64,000 nucleotides of DNA from Rhodanobacter sp. C05 (GTDB lineage Bacteria > Pseudomonadota > Gammaproteobacteria > Xanthomonadales > Rhodanobacteraceae), in the NCBI RefSeq assembly GCF_002001165.1, contig NZ_MUNQ01000005.1, positions 186,001 to 250,000 on the forward strand, written 5' to 3'. Shown here one piece after another: positions 36,390-44,294 of the stretch. The notes under the pieces are model-generated. The model searched no databases and was not told the DNA's origin. It was given only the letters and a program-made list of their open reading frames with translations. The position numbers were made by a program, and so were the translations under genes. Each line of letters starts with the position of its first letter. Within the stretch, counting starts at the first letter, position 1.

Positions 36390-38496
36390 GAACGGGCTCC
36401 GGCGAAGGTGGCGGGATGTACGCGGCGAATGGCGATTCATCATCGTGCAACGCGCTGCGCAGCTGGTACAGGTGCAGGCGCACCGGTTGCTCGGCGGCAG
36501 CAGTGATGATCGCCGCCTGCACTGCGACGTCCGCTTCGCTCCAGTGCTCGGCATCCGGCTCGCGATACAAACGCGCGATCGCGTGCATCGCGATGATTGC
36601 TGCGTCGCGTACGGCCGGCGCGATCTTGCTGTCGACGGCCAGCTGCTGGCGCAACTCGATCATCGTGCGGCCGCTCTCCTGCACGGTCAGCGCCCACGCC
36701 AGCAGGCTGCGCGATTCGTCGCTGCCCGGCCGCGTATACGTCACCACCTGCTGGGACAGATCACGGACGAGGCTCTCGAAGCGCCACGTCAGACCTTCCA
36801 GCGGCGCGGTCGCCGCCAGTGCCGCCTGCTCACGCAGGCGACGGAACTGGCGCGTGCGCTGCCAGCCGCTGCCGATCACGCTTGGCAGCAGGATGAAAGC
36901 TGCGCCCGCCAGCGCGAGGCCAGCGACCTGCGCAATGCCGTCGTTGAGGAAATGCGTCGGGTCGTACACCATCGGATTCTTCAGCCCCAGGATATAGACG
37001 AAACCCAGCGTGTAGCCGGCGCCGACGCCCGGCAAGGTATCCCGTGTACTCAGGTACGGGCCGATCAACATGAATCCCGCGCTGGCACCGATCAGCGATG
37101 CGAAATCATTGCCTCCCGGCAGCAGCCCGTACACCACCACGAAGGCGGCCAGCATGCCGGACGCATACCCGGAAAAGGTGTGCGTGGCAGCACTGACCGG
37201 AGTCGGCGAGGCGGCCAGCAGGCCACTGAAGATCGTCGCCAGCAACATCGCACTGGCGCCGAAGGGCCAGCCACTGGCCAGCCAGAAAATGCTGAGCGCC
37301 ATCATCGTCAGGAAGGTACGCAGCACACCGACCAACGCGCCGGGAATGTCGTTGCCGCGCAGGAAATGCACCTTCTCCACACTACCGCGCACCTGCACCT
37401 CGCGCAGCGAACCTTCCAGCGTGGCGAAATCACGCAACTCCACCGTAAAACGCTTCAGCAGTGCTGCGCCGGTGTCGAATTCCAGCTGCGCCAGCGGCGC
37501 AGTCAGCGGCGTGCGCAAGGCCACAACCTGCGCCGGCAATTGCGCCACGTATTCGTCCAGGCGCGCTGCCAGCACGGCGGACTGATGTTGCTGCGCCGGC
37601 CCGGGCGAGAGCGCCGTGGCCAGCGGTCGGTACAGCGCAATCAATGCATCCGCCACGGTGGGACTGCCGCTGCGCTGCAAGCGGTTGATCAGGTGATGCA
37701 GCGACTGGAAGCTGGTTGCGGCAGCCATGTAGCGCTGGTTGAGCAGCCGCATGCGGGTGCTGCGCGCGTGCACCTCCGGATCCTCGAAGATCACCGATGC
37801 GCGCATGTCCTCCAGCCGCACCGCGGCGCGCGCCAGTGCGAGGTTCGTCTGCTCCATCTGTGCGCGCGGCATGCTGCCGCCGGTACTTTCGCGCACAAAG
37901 TCGATGAACAGGTTGAATTGCGCCTGCGCGCTCTGCCGCAGCAGCAGGCGCAGCCGTTCGGGCCAGACCAGGTCGCTGACCACGGCTGCCACCAGAATGC
38001 CGAGCAGGACTTCGCTGACGCGCATCACCGCCGAGTCGAACACGCCGAGCGGATTGTTGATCGCCGGCAAGGTGACGATCGCGGCGGTGTAACCGGCCAG
38101 CACGAAACCGTAGGACATGAAATTGCGGTAGAGCGTGGCACCACCGGCACACAACGCCACCCACAGCGACAGGCTCAGCAGGAATAGTTCGCGCTGCTGC
38201 GGAAACAGCGACATCAGGGCCAATCCGAACAGACTGCCGGCCAGCGTGCCGATCGCACGGTAAAAACTCTTCGCCAGCACCATGCCGCTGTGCGGATGCA
38301 TCACGATCGACACCGTGATCATGGTGGTCGATGGCTGTTCCAGCTGCAGCCACATCGCCAGCCACGCCGCCAGATAGATCGCCAGCACCGACTTGCCCAC
38401 GAAGATCCAGGCGCGCCGCTCACCGACAAGAAACTCGGCCAGCCACGGCCAGCGCGATGAGGCCGGCACGGATTCGATGGTGGAGACAATGGGCAT
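36379..38496 (-). CDS. FUSC family efflux permease (AaeB-like)
   Basis: 705-residue inner-membrane permease of the fusaric acid resistance (FUSC) family. Two sets of about five membrane spans each (roughly residues 25-180 and 365-520) are separated by cytosolic helical regions, typical of AaeB. N-terminal family blocks include WIFVGKSVLAIYLAAW and MHPHSGMVLAKSFYRAIGT. It would export aromatic carboxylic acids or similar weak acids with the HlyD subunit. It begins 3 bases after the MarR stop, so it belongs to the same transcript. Confidence 0.93.
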   Translation of the reverse strand: MPIVSTIESVPASSRWPWLAEFLVGERRAWIFVGKSVLAIYLAAWLAMWLQLEQPSTTMITVSIVMHPHSGMVLAKSFYRAIGTLAGSLFGLALMSLFPQQRELFLLSLSLWVALCAGGATLYRNFMSYGFVLAGYTAAIVTLPAINNPLGVFDSAVMRVSEVLLGILVAAVVSDLVWPERLRLLLRQSAQAQFNLFIDFVRESTGGSMPRAQMEQTNLALARAAVRLEDMRASVIFEDPEVHARSTRMRLLNQRYMAAATSFQSLHHLINRLQRSGSPTVADALIALYRPLATALSPGPAQQHQSAVLAARLDEYVAQLPAQVVALRTPLTAPLAQLEFDTGAALLKRFTVELRDFATLEGSLREVQVRGSVEKVHFLRGNDIPGALVGVLRTFLTMMALSIFWLASGWPFGASAMLLATIFSGLLAASPTPVSAATHTFSGYASGMLAAFVVVYGLLPGGNDFASLIGASAGFMLIGPYLSTRDTLPGVGAGYTLGFVYILGLKNPMVYDPTHFLNDGIAQVAGLALAGAAFILLPSVIGSGWQRTRQFRRLREQAALAATAPLEGLTWRFESLVRDLSQQVVTYTRPGSDESRSLLAWALTVQESGRTMIELRQQLAVDSKIAPAVRDAAIIAMHAIARLYREPDAEHWSEADVAVQAAIITAAAEQPVRLHLYQLRSALHDDESPFAAYIPPPSPEPVHAA

Positions 38497-38499
38497 CGC

Positions 38500-39012
38500 T
38501 CAGCCCTGCTCGAGCTGGTCCAGGAATTTCTTCAGCAGCTTTTCCAGCTGCGCCATCTCGCGTGGCTGCAGGCCGGAGGCCTGGCGCTCCAGCAAGGTAC
38601 AGATGTCGGGCAGAAAGCTCTCGATCATCGCGATGCCTGCCTTGCTAAGGGAGAGTGCAATCTTGCGACGATCCTCGTCGCTGGCGGTGCGTTCGATCAG
38701 CCCCTTGTCGCACAGCTCGTTCGTCAGCCGGGTGATATTGGCGGATTTCTCGCCAGCCGCCTCCGCCAGCTGCGAGGGGTTCAGCGTATACCCGTCGGTG
38801 CCGTACAGCATCATCAGCAGGTTGTACTCGGGATGATTGATGCCCCATGGCTTGAGCAGCGCATTCGCATCATCGTGCACGCGTTTGTAGATGTGCTTGA
38901 TCAAGCGCACCAGCACGGCCGGTTCACGCGGAAACGCGGGATGCCGTCGACGGGTAATCGCCAGGCGCTGCTCGGTGGGGTGGAAGCTGCTCATAAGTTC
39001 GATCATCGGCAT
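38500..39012 (-). CDS. MarR family transcriptional regulator of the efflux operon
   Basis: Up to 170 residues, with a winged helix in the middle (about residues 60-130: LNPSQLAEAAGEKSANITRL, then a wing with SDEDRRKIALSL) and helices at both ends for dimerisation. As the first gene of the FUSC operon it probably represses it and responds to an aromatic acid. The start is uncertain: ATGs at 39012, 39006 and 38994 all lack a good ribosome site, and the tandem operators end 2 bp before the first. AaeR, the E. coli counterpart, is LysR-type, so control here differs. Confidence 0.9.
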   Translation of the reverse strand: MPMIELMSSFHPTEQRLAITRRRHPAFPREPAVLVRLIKHIYKRVHDDANALLKPWGINHPEYNLLMMLYGTDGYTLNPSQLAEAAGEKSANITRLTNELCDKGLIERTASDEDRRKIALSLSKAGIAMIESFLPDICTLLERQASGLQPREMAQLEKLLKKFLDQLEQG

Positions 39013-39014
39013 TT

Positions 39015-39046
39015 AGTACATAAATGTACTATCTACATGTGTAGAT
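39015..39046. promoter_or_regulatory. Two abutting 16-bp palindromes, MarR operators
   Basis: AGTACAT-AA-ATGTACT (39015-39030) and ATCTACA-TG-TGTAGAT (39031-39046) touch end to end. Both have perfect 7-base arms with a 2-base centre. They lie in the AT-rich region directly before the marR start and share the core ACA..TGT. Strong candidates for autorepressor binding. Confidence 0.7.
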
Positions 39047-39092
39047 TAAACCGGCCCGCGATTGCGCACAAGCCGGCCGGTGGACAGGCAAG

Positions 39093-39114
39093 AAAAAGGC
39101 GCCCCCAGGGCGCC
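39093..39114 (-). terminator. Intrinsic terminator of the DUF4156 gene
   Basis: On the minus strand a perfect 7-bp GGCGCCC stem with a 3-base loop is followed by TTTTTCTT, 28 bases past the DUF4156 stop. It separates that gene from the marR operon. Confidence 0.8.
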
Positions 39115-39141
39115 ATTTGTTTCAGATGTCGCTATACGGGC

Positions 39142-39549
39142 TCAGCCCCCGTGTATCGGAAAGGTCTGTGCGTTGCCTGGTGCAGAAGCGGCGTGGGCAG
39201 GCGTATTTGGCGAACGCATCGGATTGATCTGACGTGTGCCGCATTGATAGGCGCCCCACGGCTGCGAGCCATCGGCCGGCTCAGCCAGTGGCTTGATCGT
39301 ATCGGCATGCATCTTGGCCGCCTCATTGCGCGCCATTACTTCCAGCTCGTCGCGCACGGTGATGTTGTTGCGGTCGACCGGGCCGACGTGATCCATCACC
39401 GACACGGTGACCTTGCCCAGATCGCGGCAACCGGAGACATCGCCGCTCCACGCGGTGCGGACGTTTCTGGCGGCATCGTCCAAAGTGATGCCCCACGTGC
39501 AGGCAGCAAGCAGCATCACGGGGGCGAGCAACAACAGGGTCTTGCGCAT
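39142..39549 (-). CDS. DUF4156 lipoprotein
   Basis: 135-residue lipoprotein: signal MRKTLLLLAPVMLLAAC with the lipid Cys at 17. The DUF4156 core contains GCRDLGKVTVSVMDHVG and VRDELEVMARNEAAKMHADT, and conserved Cys residues in SGCRDL and YQCG could form a disulfide. Fold relatives include RcsF-type periplasmic domains; the function is unknown. It has its own terminator (39093-39114) and lies behind the M16 peptidase gene, separated by a 10-bp-stem hairpin. Confidence 0.83.
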   Translation of the reverse strand: MRKTLLLLAPVMLLAACTWGITLDDAARNVRTAWSGDVSGCRDLGKVTVSVMDHVGPVDRNNITVRDELEVMARNEAAKMHADTIKPLAEPADGSQPWGAYQCGTRQINPMRSPNTPAHAASAPGNAQTFPIHGG

Positions 39550-39582
39550 GGGAGGCTCCGCAGCAGTGACTTGGATATGAAA

Positions 39583-39608
39583 GAGGCCGGGCATTCCAGC
39601 CCGGCCTC
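39583..39608 (-). terminator. Hairpin behind the M16 peptidase gene
   Basis: Perfect 10-bp stem (GAGGCCGGGC and GCCCGGCCTC) with a 6-base loop, then TTTCAT on the minus strand. It is probably a terminator between the M16 and DUF4156 genes, with a weak T-run. Confidence 0.6.
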
Positions 39609-39686
39609 CATCCTAACGCGACGAGGCCATCGCATCCCCAATGAATCCGAAACGTGCAGCGCCGCACCGACGCTGCACGCGTCGCT

Positions 39687-42614
39687 TTACTTCTTCGACT
39701 TGCCTGACTGCACCACCGGTTTTTGAACCACCGGCTTGCCGTCGGCATCAAGTACCTGTACGTCGCCCAGCTTCAGGTCACGGATCGGTGTCTCGATCTT
39801 CTTGAGGTCGCCGACGATCACCCAGGTCAGCTGGTCGGGCTTGATTACCTCGCCCGCGGCTGCCTGCACGGCGCTGTCGCTCTGCGCCTCGATCCGCGAC
39901 TTCAATGTCTGCACGTAATCGTCGGGACGGTGATACAGGGCAATACCCTGCATCGCGTTGAGTACCGCCTCGGTAGTCTGGTACTCGCCCGGCATGGCGC
40001 GGACATCGTTGTCCTTGATCTTCTGGATCTCTTCGTGGGAGAGCGGCTTCGTGCCGATGACCGCAGTGGCCTCCTTCAGCGTCTCGGCGATCGACGGTGC
40101 TGTCTGGTTGGTCTGCACCGGCGCATACAGCATGAACGGGCGCTGCCCCACGGCATTCTGCAGGAAACTGAAGGCACCATAGGCCCAATGCTTGTCCTCG
40201 CGCAGGTTCATGTTGAGGCGTGAAGTGAAGGTGCCGCCGAAGGCACCGTTCATGGTGCGGATCTCTAGGTTGTTCGGCGCCTCGGTGGGTGGCGCCACTT
40301 CACCGGCCAGGATCACCGACTGCAGCGAACCGGGGCGGTCCATGAGGTAGACACGCACCTTGCCGGGGTACTCCACCTTGGCGATGTTCTTGTGCGGCAC
40401 GGCTGTCGCCGGTGCCTTCCAGTCGCCGAACACGGTGTTGAGCTGCGGCACCAGCTTGTCCATCGCGATGTCGCCTGCCACAAGAATCCTGACGTTGTCC
40501 GGACGGATGTAGTCGCGCATGAAGTCGCGCATGTCACCCGTGTTCAACGCCTTGATCGACGTTTCGGTGCCGGAGCCGGTGAACGGGATCGCGTAGGCAT
40601 GTCCCTCGCCATACAGCAGCGGCGGCAGGGTGCGCAGTGCCATGCCGATCGGCTGGGCCTTCTCCTGTTCGATACCCGCCAGCCACTGGCTGCGCACACG
40701 TGCGACGTCGGCATCGCGGAACGCCGGGTTGCGCACGATATCGGCAAGCAATTCGAGCGACGGCACCAGCTTGTCGCTCAACGTGTCCAGCGTGGCATTG
40801 CAGTCGTCCAGTCCGCAGCCGGCATGGATGCTGCTGCCCAGGCGCTGGCGGCGCTTGTCGAGCTCGACCGAGTCCAGATCCTTGGTGCCCTCGTCCAGCA
40901 TCGACATGGTGAAGCTGGAAGTACCCAGCTTGCGGCCCTGATCGGCGGCATACCCGGCGTCGAACAGCAGCTGCGCCTGCACCAGCGGCACGTCATGGCG
41001 CTCGGCCAGCACCACCTCGATACCGTTGTCCAATTTCGCGTGCTGCAGGACCGGGAATTTGAGTTCGGGGAACGTGGTGACCTCGGGCACACCCTTGCTG
41101 CGATCGACATCGCTCTTCACCGTATGCCATGCCTGCCGCGCCGGCATCACCGGTACCGGTGCGCCCGGTGCAATCCCGAGGCCGCCGGTTTCGGCGACAT
41201 CGGCGGTGGAGGCCGTGGCGCCCTTGGCCAGCGGCGAGACGGTCAGGGTGTAGTCGCCCTTGCCGATCCACTGCTGCGCGGCAGCGCGCACCTGCTCGGG
41301 CGTGGCCGCCGTCATCGCAGCCAGATCCTTGCGCCATGCACCCGGATCGCCCTGGTACACCTGCGAGCTGGCCAGCAGGGTCGCCTTGCCGGAGAAGCCG
41401 CCGACATCTTCCAGCCGCCGCACATAAAACGCGCGATAGCGGACCTTGGCACGTTCCAGCTCATCCGCCGTGGGACCTTCTTTCAGGAAGGTGTTCCACA
41501 CGTCGGCCACGGCAGCCTCGACCTTGGCCGGATCGACGCCCTTCTTGACGTCCACCTCGAGCTCGAACTGCGACGCCAGCTCACCACTGCTCTGCTCCAG
41601 CGAGACGTCGTCGGCCAGCTTGTCCTGGTAGACCAGCCGCTGATACAGGCGCGAAGTTTTGCCAGTGCCCAGCACCATTGCCGCCAGACTGAGCAGGCCA
41701 TCGGCCTCGCTGCCGTCCTGGGGCGTGTTCCATTCCCGATAGATATGCACCTGCGGCACATCCATGCTCATGGCGCCGCGGGTCGAGCCGGTGCGCGGGA
41801 ACGACCATGGCTGCAGACGGGCCACCGGTGGGCCGGCCGGAATCTCGCCAAAGTACTTCAGCGCCTTGGCTTTGGCCTCGGCCGGAGTGATGTCGCCGAC
41901 CAACACCAGGGTGGCATTGGCCGGGCCGTAATAGGTGCGGAACCAGGTCTTGACGTCGTCCAGCGAGGCGGCGTTCAAGTCCTTCATCGAACCGATCGTG
42001 TCGTGGTGATACGGATGGTTCAATGGGTAGGCATTGGCCTCGATGTTCTCCTGCACGCGCAGGCCGTAGGGTTCGTTCTCATCCTGACGCTTCTCGTTCT
42101 GCACGACGCCGCGCTGCTGGTTCACTTCCTGCAAGTCGAGCGCATCGGGCAGGTAACCCATGCGGTCGGATTCCATCCACAAAGCCATGTCCAGGGCGGT
42201 GGTCGGGACTGTCTCGAAATAGTTGGTGCGGTCGTTGGCCGTCGTGCCGTTCATGCCGGTCGCGCCCACTTTCTCGAACGGCTGGAAGTAATTGCCGTCG
42301 TGATGACCGGAACGTTCGAACATCAGGTGTTCGAACAGGTGTGCATAGCCGCTCTTGCCGATCGGTTCGCGCGCCGAGCCCACGTGATACCACATCGCCA
42401 CCGCCACCACCGGCGCCTTGTGGTCCTCGCTCACCACCACGGTCAAGCCATTGGGCAGGGTAAAGCGGGTATAGGGAATATCCGGCAGCGCGACCTTGGT
42501 CGGGGCGGGTCCGGCGGACATCTCCGCCGGTGCGGATCCGGCCAGCGCCAGCGGCGTCCCGGCGGTCAGAGTCAACAAACCTGCGATGAGCAAGGCAAGC
42601 GGTCGCTTTGTCAC
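39687..42614 (-). CDS. Exported double-domain M16 zinc peptidase
   Basis: 975-residue peptidase of family M16 (insulinase/pitrilysin type) with a signal peptide (about residues 1-26, ending LALAG). The inverted zinc motif HLFEH is at His92 to His96, and the downstream Glu ligand falls in RGVVQNEKRQDENEP. The second M16 half (about 520-960) lacks the zinc motif, as expected for the inactive half of the clam shell. It would degrade peptides in the periplasm. Translation starts at GTG, supported by an AGGAGG site 6 bases upstream. The promoter region is shared with the sigma-54 controlled small gene on the other strand. Confidence 0.94.
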   Translation of the reverse strand: MTKRPLALLIAGLLTLTAGTPLALAGSAPAEMSAGPAPTKVALPDIPYTRFTLPNGLTVVVSEDHKAPVVAVAMWYHVGSAREPIGKSGYAHLFEHLMFERSGHHDGNYFQPFEKVGATGMNGTTANDRTNYFETVPTTALDMALWMESDRMGYLPDALDLQEVNQQRGVVQNEKRQDENEPYGLRVQENIEANAYPLNHPYHHDTIGSMKDLNAASLDDVKTWFRTYYGPANATLVLVGDITPAEAKAKALKYFGEIPAGPPVARLQPWSFPRTGSTRGAMSMDVPQVHIYREWNTPQDGSEADGLLSLAAMVLGTGKTSRLYQRLVYQDKLADDVSLEQSSGELASQFELEVDVKKGVDPAKVEAAVADVWNTFLKEGPTADELERAKVRYRAFYVRRLEDVGGFSGKATLLASSQVYQGDPGAWRKDLAAMTAATPEQVRAAAQQWIGKGDYTLTVSPLAKGATASTADVAETGGLGIAPGAPVPVMPARQAWHTVKSDVDRSKGVPEVTTFPELKFPVLQHAKLDNGIEVVLAERHDVPLVQAQLLFDAGYAADQGRKLGTSSFTMSMLDEGTKDLDSVELDKRRQRLGSSIHAGCGLDDCNATLDTLSDKLVPSLELLADIVRNPAFRDADVARVRSQWLAGIEQEKAQPIGMALRTLPPLLYGEGHAYAIPFTGSGTETSIKALNTGDMRDFMRDYIRPDNVRILVAGDIAMDKLVPQLNTVFGDWKAPATAVPHKNIAKVEYPGKVRVYLMDRPGSLQSVILAGEVAPPTEAPNNLEIRTMNGAFGGTFTSRLNMNLREDKHWAYGAFSFLQNAVGQRPFMLYAPVQTNQTAPSIAETLKEATAVIGTKPLSHEEIQKIKDNDVRAMPGEYQTTEAVLNAMQGIALYHRPDDYVQTLKSRIEAQSDSAVQAAAGEVIKPDQLTWVIVGDLKKIETPIRDLKLGDVQVLDADGKPVVQKPVVQSGKSKK

Positions 42615-42715
42615 GGTGAACCTCCTGTTCCACGGATGAATCCACGCAGGCTAGCTGAGCGTGCGAGCCCGTCGCAAATGACCTATGGCATGGCAGCAGG
42701 AGCGCTTCAGCCATG

Positions 42716-42758
42716 GTGTCCGACTGTCCGGCAGCTAGCAGCCAGCTGTCCGCGGACA
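42716..42758. promoter_or_regulatory. Cluster of TGTC motifs and a 12-bp palindrome
   Basis: GTGTC (42716), CTGTC (42724) and CTGTC (42746) lie in one direction, and TGTCCGCGGACA (42747-42758) is a perfect palindrome. The cluster sits 70-110 bp upstream of the sigma-54 promoter, where an enhancer-binding activator would bind. (C/G)TGTC repeats are what has been described for PilR at pilA promoters. Assignment to PilR is inference. Confidence 0.4.
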
Positions 42759-42797
42759 CTCCACCCCTCACCGCGCTCGTCATAGAATAATAAACAA

Positions 42798-42810
42798 AAT
42801 CAATGAATTA
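42798..42810 (+). promoter_or_regulatory. IHF-binding site
   Basis: AATCAATGAATTA matches the consensus WATCAANNNNTTR at every fixed position and lies in an AT-rich tract between the putative activator sites and the sigma-54 promoter, the standard place for the IHF bend. Confidence 0.6.
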
Positions 42811-42826
42811 AAATAAAACAGAGGCT

Positions 42827-42842
42827 TGGCACGACGATTGCT
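42827..42842 (+). promoter_or_regulatory. Sigma-54 (RpoN) promoter
   Basis: TGGCACG-N4-TTGCT matches the -24/-12 consensus, with GG (42828-42829) and GC (42840-42841) exactly 12 apart. Transcription would start near 42853, about 40 bases before the small exported protein. The AT-rich upstream DNA contains a perfect IHF site. Confidence 0.8.
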
Positions 42843-42891
42843 CTTACAGATTTAGCAGGGATACCACACACACTCAATCGGAGACATGACC

Positions 42892-43095
42892 ATGAAATTC
42901 GAAACCTTTATGTTGCGCACACTGTTCGTTGCCTGCATGGCCGTTTGCTCGCTGATCATGGGTGCCATGCTGACCGCCACTCCATCCAGCGCGCAGCTAG
43001 CCGCCAACCGGACCGTGAGTTCCATCCTGCTGTCCGCGCCGACCACCTGCGCTTTGCCGGCGGACGGCGTGGTTTGCCCGCGGCAAAACGGTTGA
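42892..43095 (+). CDS. Small exported protein under sigma-54 control
   Basis: 67-residue protein I do not recognise. It has an N-terminal signal-like helix (MLRTLFVACMAVCSLIMGAM) and a probable cleavage site after SSA, leaving a mature peptide of about 33 residues with two cysteines (CALPADGVVC). The ATG at 42892 is preferred to the one at 42886 because GGAG lies 8 bases upstream of it and only 2 from the other. The promoter is of the sigma-54 type with an IHF site. A secreted peptide, an envelope component or a signal are all possible. No toxin, bacteriocin leader or pilin motif is visible. Confidence 0.7.
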   Translation: MKFETFMLRTLFVACMAVCSLIMGAMLTATPSSAQLAANRTVSSILLSAPTTCALPADGVVCPRQNG

Positions 43096-43146
43096 GCGCA
43101 CCCCGCGAATCACCACTGCACCGTGCAGGCACGTGATAATGACCGG

Positions 43147-43617
43147 ATGCTGCATGTCATCCTGTTTCGTCCCGAGATCCCGCCGAACACCGGCAATGTG
43201 ATTCGCCTGTGCGCGAACACCGGCGCTGCGCTGCACCTGATCCGCCCGCTCGGTTTCGAGCTCGACGATGCACGGTTGCGCCGCGCCGGCCTGGATTACC
43301 ACGAGTACGCCCGCGTTGCGGTGCATGACGATCTGGCCGGATGCCTCGATGCGATTGGCACACCACGTGTGTTCGCTTTTACCACCCGCGGCCGGGTTGC
43401 CCATGTCGATGCGCAATTTGCCGATGGTGATGCACTGCTGTTCGGTTGCGAAACCGCGGGATTGCCGGCGGAGGTACTGGAGACGATCCCCGTCGAACAG
43501 CGACTGCGCCTGCCGATGCGTGCGGACAGCCGCAGCCTGAACCTGTCGAACACGGTCGCCGTAGCGGTGTACGAGGCCTGGCGCCAGCTCGGTTTCCCCG
43601 GTGCCGCGAACGTCTGA
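43147..43617 (+). CDS. trmL: tRNA (cytidine/uridine-34-2'-O)-methyltransferase TrmL
   Basis: 156-residue SPOUT-class methyltransferase that 2'-O-methylates the wobble base of tRNA-Leu. The knot signatures are [33 protein letters not shown] and the final [20 protein letters not shown]. The length and order agree with E. coli TrmL (157 residues). The ATG at 43147 is 51 bases past the stop of the small exported protein, and read-through from the sigma-54 promoter cannot be excluded. ubiJ follows after 26 bases. Confidence 0.95.
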   Translation: MLHVILFRPEIPPNTGNVIRLCANTGAALHLIRPLGFELDDARLRRAGLDYHEYARVAVHDDLAGCLDAIGTPRVFAFTTRGRVAHVDAQFADGDALLFGCETAGLPAEVLETIPVEQRLRLPMRADSRSLNLSNTVAVAVYEAWRQLGFPGAANV

Positions 43618-43643
43618 CCCCGGCGGCCGGCTACAATCGCCGG

Positions 43644-44294
43644 ATGAATGCCGCCACTCCCAACTACTGGTTGCCACAGCCGCTGCGCAAGCTCGCCGGC
43701 CGTGCACTGGAAACCGCGCTGAACCACACCTTGTCGCTGGACCCGGACACGCAGCAGAGGCTCGCCGCGCTGAACGGCCGCAATGTGCAACTGCATCTGC
43801 GCGGGCCGGAAATCGCACTGGCAGTGACTGTCGAAGACGCACGCCTGAAAGTCGGGCCGCCACAGGACGACAGCCAGCTGCGCGTCGCCGCCACACCGGG
43901 CAGCCTGCTGGCGATGATGTTCCGCCGCGACGACGACGGCATCGCGCCAGGCAAGGTGGAGATCGCCGGTGACGCCGAGCTGGCACGCCGACTGGAAAAA
44001 CTCGCCAGCAAGTTCGCCCCGGATTTCGAGGAGGCGTTCGCGCGCACGTTTGGCGACGTGCTCGGCGTGCCGTTGGCGAAGGCGGTGCGCAAGGGTCTCG
44101 CTCACGCCCGCGAAACCGCGGTACATCTCACCGAAGACAGCGCCGACTGGCTGCGCGACGAAGCGCGCGTCGCGCTGGCGCCGGGCGAAGTCGAGGGTTT
44201 TCTCGATGGCGTAGACCATCTGCGCGAACGCAGCGAGCGGCTGGAGTCGCGTGTGCAGCGATTGATTCAACGCCTGCAAGGCAACGCCGCGTGA
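43644..44294 (+). CDS. ubiJ: Ubiquinone biosynthesis accessory factor UbiJ
   Basis: 216-residue protein with an SCP2-like lipid-binding N-terminal domain (about residues 15-110) and a C-terminal coiled coil (180-212). UbiJ is a scaffold/lipid carrier of the ubiquinone complex. Its C-terminal coil suits pairing with UbiK, encoded at 56.3-56.6 kb. Its TGA overlaps the GTG start of ubiB (GTGA), so the two are translationally coupled. Confidence 0.9.
   Translation: MNAATPNYWLPQPLRKLAGRALETALNHTLSLDPDTQQRLAALNGRNVQLHLRGPEIALAVTVEDARLKVGPPQDDSQLRVAATPGSLLAMMFRRDDDGIAPGKVEIAGDAELARRLEKLASKFAPDFEEAFARTFGDVLGVPLAKAVRKGLAHARETAVHLTEDSADWLRDEARVALAPGEVEGFLDGVDHLRERSERLESRVQRLIQRLQGNAA

Noticed and set aside
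36370-38187. 605-codon plus-strand open frame opposite the FUSC gene
   Set aside because: Gln/Arg/His-rich translation without spans or motifs. The minus strand gives a textbook FUSC permease in an operon.
40392-42785. 797-codon plus-strand open frame opposite the M16 peptidase
   Set aside because: The M16 frame has signal peptide, zinc motif and ribosome site. The antisense translation has none and is Arg/His-rich.
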